DNA of 8,975 nucleotides from Clostridia bacterium (lineage in GTDB: Bacteria > Bacillota > Clostridia > Peptostreptococcales > Anaerovoracaceae): positions 1 through 8,975 of the forward strand of contig CAAEEE010000383.1 in NCBI GenBank assembly GCA_900754805.1. Reading direction: 5' to 3'. The notes below the pieces were generated by a model that ran no database searches, was not told where the DNA came from, and worked only from the letters and a program-made list of their open reading frames with translations. The translations under genes were made by a program, and so were the position numbers. How positions within the stretch are numbered: position 1 is the stretch's first letter; every line of letters begins with the position of its first letter. Shown here piece by piece: positions 5,531 to 8,975 of the stretch.

Positions 5531-8500
5531 ATGAGAGAAATCAAGAAATTCAAACGAGTGCTGGTTGCCAACAGAGGCGAAATTGCGATCAGAGTTTTCA
5601 GAGCCTGTCGAGAGCTCGGAATCAGAACGGTTGCGATTTATTCTGAAGAAGATAAGAATTCTTTATTCAGAACCAAGGCAGACGAGGCTTACCAGATTGG
5701 AAAGGGCAAAACCCCTGTCGGCGCTTATCTGAGCATTGATGAAATCATTGCTTTGGCAAAGGCAAAAGGTGTTGACGCAATTCATCCGGGATATGGATTC
5801 CTGGCAGAAAACGAAGAATTTGCCAAGACCTGCGAAGAAGCCGGTATCGAATTTATCGGGCCGACTGCCGAAATGATGAATCAGCTCGGCGATAAAATCC
5901 AGTCAAAAATCGTAGCGCATTCCGTAGGCGTTCCGACTGTTCCGGGCGTGGAAAAAGCAATTGAAACCGAAGCCGAAGCTTTGGAATTTGCGAATTCCTG
6001 CGGCTATCCTGTTATGCTTAAAGCCGCAGCAGGCGGTGGCGGACGCGGCATGAGAATCGTAAGAAACGAAGAAGAGCTGCTTCCGCAGTTCCGTTCTGCT
6101 CGTTCCGAAGCGGCGAAAGCGTTCGGAATCGACGACATCTTTATTGAAAAATATCTGGAAAATCCGAAGCACATTGAAGTGCAGATTTTGGGCGATAAAG
6201 AAGGACATATCGTACACCTTTTCGAGCGTGACTGCTCCATCCAGAGACGTCACCAGAAGGTAATCGAATTCACACCGGCACTCTGCCTGACAGACGAGCA
6301 GCGCGAAGCTATCTGCGCGGACGCAATCAAGATTGCGAAAGCCGTTAATTACCGCTCCGCAGGTACGGTTGAATTTTTGCTTGACCACACGACAGGCAAA
6401 CACTATTTCATCGAAATGAACCCTCGTATTCAGGTTGAACACACGGTAACGGAAATGGTTACAGGCATCGACATCGTACAGGCGCAGATTCTGGTTGCAG
6501 AGGGTCATAGACTGGACAGCGAAGAAATCGGCATCAAGAGCCAGGATGATATCAAGGTTACCGGTCACGCAATTCAGTGCAGAATTACGACGGAAGACCC
6601 TGCGAATGACTTCATGCCGGATACAGGAACAATCGAATCCTACCGTTCACCGGGCGGATTCGGCATCAGACTTGACGGCGGAAACGGCTTCCAGGGATCG
6701 ACGATTACACCTTTCTATGACTCATTGCTTTTGAAGGTTACTGCTTTTGGCAGAAGCTTTGACGATACGAGAAGAAAGGCAATCCGTGCTTTGGGTGAGA
6801 CGCTGATCAAAGGTGTAAAGACGAACATTCCGTTCATGCTCAATGTGCTGAACCATCCGACTTTCGCAGCAGGCGAATGTGACACCGGTTTCATCGCGAA
6901 TACGCCGGACTTACTCGACATTGCCAAGGTGCAGGATACGGAACTGAAAGTCATCGAATTCTTAGGAAATAAATTTGTTAACGAAACAAAGGGTAAAAAG
7001 CGCAGCTACAATGTTCCGGTATTCCCGAAATTCAAGGCAGAAGAACTCAAGGAGCTTCAGGGAAGAGGAACCAAGCAGCTCTTTGATGAAATGGGAGCAA
7101 AGGACTTCACACAATGGATCAGAAAGCAGCAGAGACTTTTCGTGACAGACACGACGATGAGAGACGCGCAGCAATCCTTGATGGCAACCCGTGTTCGTAC
7201 CGTGGATATGGAAAAGATTGCTCCGGCAGTTTCTGTTTACGGACGCAAATTCTTCTCCCTCGAAGTATGGGGCGGTGCAACTTTCGATACTGCTTACCGC
7301 TTCCTCAAGGAAGATCCATGGGAGAGAATGGATGTTTTGAGGGAAAAATGTCCGAACATCCTGCTTCAGATGCTCATTAGAGGCGCAAATGCCGTTGGAT
7401 ACAAGAACTACCCGGATAACGTAATCCGCGAGTTTGTAAAACAGTCCGCTAAAGTAGGTGTTGATGTATTTCGTATTTTCGACTCCCTGAACTGGATTCA
7501 GGGCATGGAAGTTGCGCTCGACGAAACGCTCAACCAGGGCATGATTGCAGAGCCTTGCCTTTGCTATACAGGAGATATTCTGGATCCTTCCAGAACAAAA
7601 TACACGCTTGACTACTATGTAAGAATGGCGAAAGAGCTTGAAAAGCGTGGTGCGCACATCCTCGGAATCAAGGATATGTCCGGTCTTCTCAAGCCGACTG
7701 CAGCTTCCAGGTTAATCGGCACACTGAAACAGGAAATCGGTATTCCGATCCACCTGCACACACACGACACTTCTGGAAACGGGGTTGCTACCGTGCTGAT
7801 GGCTGCACAGGCAGGCGTAGACATCGTGGACGCAGCATTCAACTCGATGTCCGGTCTGACTTCTCAGCCGGCTCTGAATTCCATCGTTGCATCTCTTCAG
7901 AACTCTGACAGAGACACAGAACTGGATTCAGACGGCCTGCAGAAAATCAGTGAATACTGGAGAGACGTTCGTCCGGTATACAAGGAATTCGAATCCGAAC
8001 TGCAGACGGCGTCCGCAGAAATTTACAAATACGAAATTCCGGGAGGTCAGTACTCCAACCTTCAGGCGCAGGTTGAATCCTTCGGTCTGGGTCACAAGCT
8101 GAAGGAAGTGAAGGATATGTATAAGGCTGTAAACATGATGCTCGGCGATATCGTTAAGGTTACGCCGTCTTCAAAGGTGGTCGGCGACCTTGCAATCTTC
8201 ATGGTACAGAACGGCCTGACTCCGGAAAACATTGTGGAAAAGGGAGCAACGATGGACTTCCCGGATTCCACGGTTTCCTACTTCGAAGGTATGATGGGAC
8301 AGCCGGAAGGCGGATTCCCGGAAGACATTCAGAAGGTTGTTCTTAAAGACAAGAAGCCGATTACCTGCAGACCGGGAGAACTTCTCGAACCGGAAGATTT
8401 CGAAGCAATCAGAAAGAAACTGCAGGATGAGCTTGAGCTGGAAGGAACAGACAGAGAAGTCATTTCCTACGCTCTGTATCCGAAGGTATTCGAGGATTAT

Positions 8501-8975
8501 GTAAAATCCATTCGCAAAGAAGGCTCTTTCCGCTACATGGGTTCTGATATCTTCTTCCATTCACTTGAAGAAGGCGAAACCTGTGAAGTCAAGGTTGCAG
8601 ACGGCGTACAGCTTATGGTAAAACTTCAGGAAGTTCGTCCGGTAGACAATGACGGATTCCGTGAAGCTATTTTCGAGGTTAACGGCAACCGCCGTATCAT
8701 AAAGATTAAGGACAAAACAGTAACGGTAAACTCTTCCAACTCGGTTCTCTACGCGAACGAGGACAATCCGATGGAAATCGGCGCTAATATCCCGGGCAAC
8801 ATTATCAAAGTGCTCGTTAAGGAAGGCGAAACCGTTGCTGCCAACCAGCCGATTGCGGTAATCGAAGCGATGAAGATGGAAACGAACATTATCGCAAGAG
8901 ATGGCGGTGTTGTAGAGAGAATTTACGTTTCGGAAGGACAGCAGGTGAAGGCGGGCGAGATGGTTGCGAAACTGA
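5531..8975 (+). CDS. pyc: Pyruvate carboxylase, single-chain biotin enzyme (3' end cut by window)
   Basis: This cytoplasmic enzyme carboxylates pyruvate to oxaloacetate using ATP and bicarbonate, refilling the TCA/aspartate branch. The frame stays open for 1148 codons to the window edge. Family members are about 1140-1155 residues, so only the last few residues and the stop are missing. The biotin carboxylase domain (about 1-450) shows VLVANRGEIAIR, HPGYGFLAEN, the ATP-grasp loop AGGGGRGM (167-174) and EMNPRIQVEHTVTE (295-308). The carboxyltransferase domain (about 535-830) has the metal ligands Asp545, His743 and His745 and the carboxylated lysine in GIKDMSGL (Lys714). Thr878 lies in VTPSSKVVGD. 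The biotinyl domain carries EAMKMET with Lys1115. These sit four residues below the Rhizobium etli numbers (549, 718, 747, 749, 882, 1119), an excellent fit. One oddity is RDAQQSL, with Gln547 where pyruvate carboxylases usually have His. It is the third gene of the typA unit. A complete, active enzyme is expected. Confidence 0.97.
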   Translation, partial: MREIKKFKRVLVANRGEIAIRVFRACRELGIRTVAIYSEEDKNSLFRTKADEAYQIGKGKTPVGAYLSIDEIIALAKAKGVDAIHPGYGFLAENEEFAKTCEEAGIEFIGPTAEMMNQLGDKIQSKIVAHSVGVPTVPGVEKAIETEAEALEFANSCGYPVMLKAAAGGGGRGMRIVRNEEELLPQFRSARSEAAKAFGIDDIFIEKYLENPKHIEVQILGDKEGHIVHLFERDCSIQRRHQKVIEFTPALCLTDEQREAICADAIKIAKAVNYRSAGTVEFLLDHTTGKHYFIEMNPRIQVEHTVTEMVTGIDIVQAQILVAEGHRLDSEEIGIKSQDDIKVTGHAIQCRITTEDPANDFMPDTGTIESYRSPGGFGIRLDGGNGFQGSTITPFYDSLLLKVTAFGRSFDDTRRKAIRALGETLIKGVKTNIPFMLNVLNHPTFAAGECDTGFIANTPDLLDIAKVQDTELKVIEFLGNKFVNETKGKKRSYNVPVFPKFKAEELKELQGRGTKQLFDEMGAKDFTQWIRKQQRLFVTDTTMRDAQQSLMATRVRTVDMEKIAPAVSVYGRKFFSLEVWGGATFDTAYRFLKEDPWERMDVLREKCPNILLQMLIRGANAVGYKNYPDNVIREFVKQSAKVGVDVFRIFDSLNWIQGMEVALDETLNQGMIAEPCLCYTGDILDPSRTKYTLDYYVRMAKELEKRGAHILGIKDMSGLLKPTAASRLIGTLKQEIGIPIHLHTHDTSGNGVATVLMAAQAGVDIVDAAFNSMSGLTSQPALNSIVASLQNSDRDTELDSDGLQKISEYWRDVRPVYKEFESELQTASAEIYKYEIPGGQYSNLQAQVESFGLGHKLKEVKDMYKAVNMMLGDIVKVTPSSKVVGDLAIFMVQNGLTPENIVEKGATMDFPDSTVSYFEGMMGQPEGGFPEDIQKVVLKDKKPITCRPGELLEPEDFEAIRKKLQDELELEGTDREVISYALYPKVFEDYVKSIRKEGSFRYMGSDIFFHSLEEGETCEVKVADGVQLMVKLQEVRPVDNDGFREAIFEVNGNRRIIKIKDKTVTVNSSNSVLYANEDNPMEIGANIPGNIIKVLVKEGETVAANQPIAVIEAMKMETNIIARDGGVVERIYVSEGQQVKAGEMVAKL

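Noticed and set aside
5903..7657. Minus-strand frames of 221 and 231 codons opposite pyruvate carboxylase
   Set aside because: Both are antisense to catalytic-domain sequence that fits the carboxylase family position by position.

Overview
The window carries ordinary bacterial chromosome: five tightly packed genes, all on the + strand. I see no mobile element, CRISPR array, tRNA, rRNA or phage-like stretch. The codon style (many AGA arginine codons, strong AGGAG-type ribosome binding sites, roughly balanced GC by eye) and the protein content point to an anaerobic, Gram-positive Clostridia-type organism. The content that suggests this is a BaiN/HI0933-family flavoprotein, a COG2509 flavoprotein, and a single-chain pyruvate carboxylase. 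An Anaerovoracaceae / Eubacteriales family XIII-like host would fit, but that is inference from style and not a database match.

Layout. (1) Positions 2-982 hold the 3' part of a BaiN/HI0933 (YhiN)-family flavoprotein whose N-terminus lies upstream of the window. (2) Twelve bases later, 995-2662 encodes a COG2509-type FAD-dependent dehydrogenase, probably in the same operon. (3) The only real intergenic gap, 2663-2802, holds a GC-rich hairpin that looks like a weak terminator. Overlapping it is a near-consensus vegetative promoter (TTGAAA, 17-base spacer, extended TG-A-TACAAT) that faces downstream. (4) 2803-4686 encodes the ribosome-associated GTPase TypA/BipA, with unusual G-domain residues and an insertion of about 20 residues. 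(5) 4712-5512 encodes a small MscS-type mechanosensitive channel. (6) From 5531 to the window end lies a nearly complete pyruvate carboxylase gene, cut only a few codons before its expected stop.

How the genes work together. Genes 1-2 form one transcription unit of two flavoproteins of poorly defined substrate. TypA, MscS and pyruvate carboxylase are separated by only 25 and 18 bases with no terminator between them, so they probably form a second unit driven by the promoter at 2714-2742. TypA (translation and ribosome assembly under stress) and MscS (hypo-osmotic relief) share a stress theme. Pyruvate carboxylase is anaplerotic, making oxaloacetate, and its place in the unit may be no more than convenience.

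I did not find an undescribed system. The points most worth a second look are the divergent TypA G domain, the overlapping terminator and promoter, and the pore-lining substitutions in the MscS channel.
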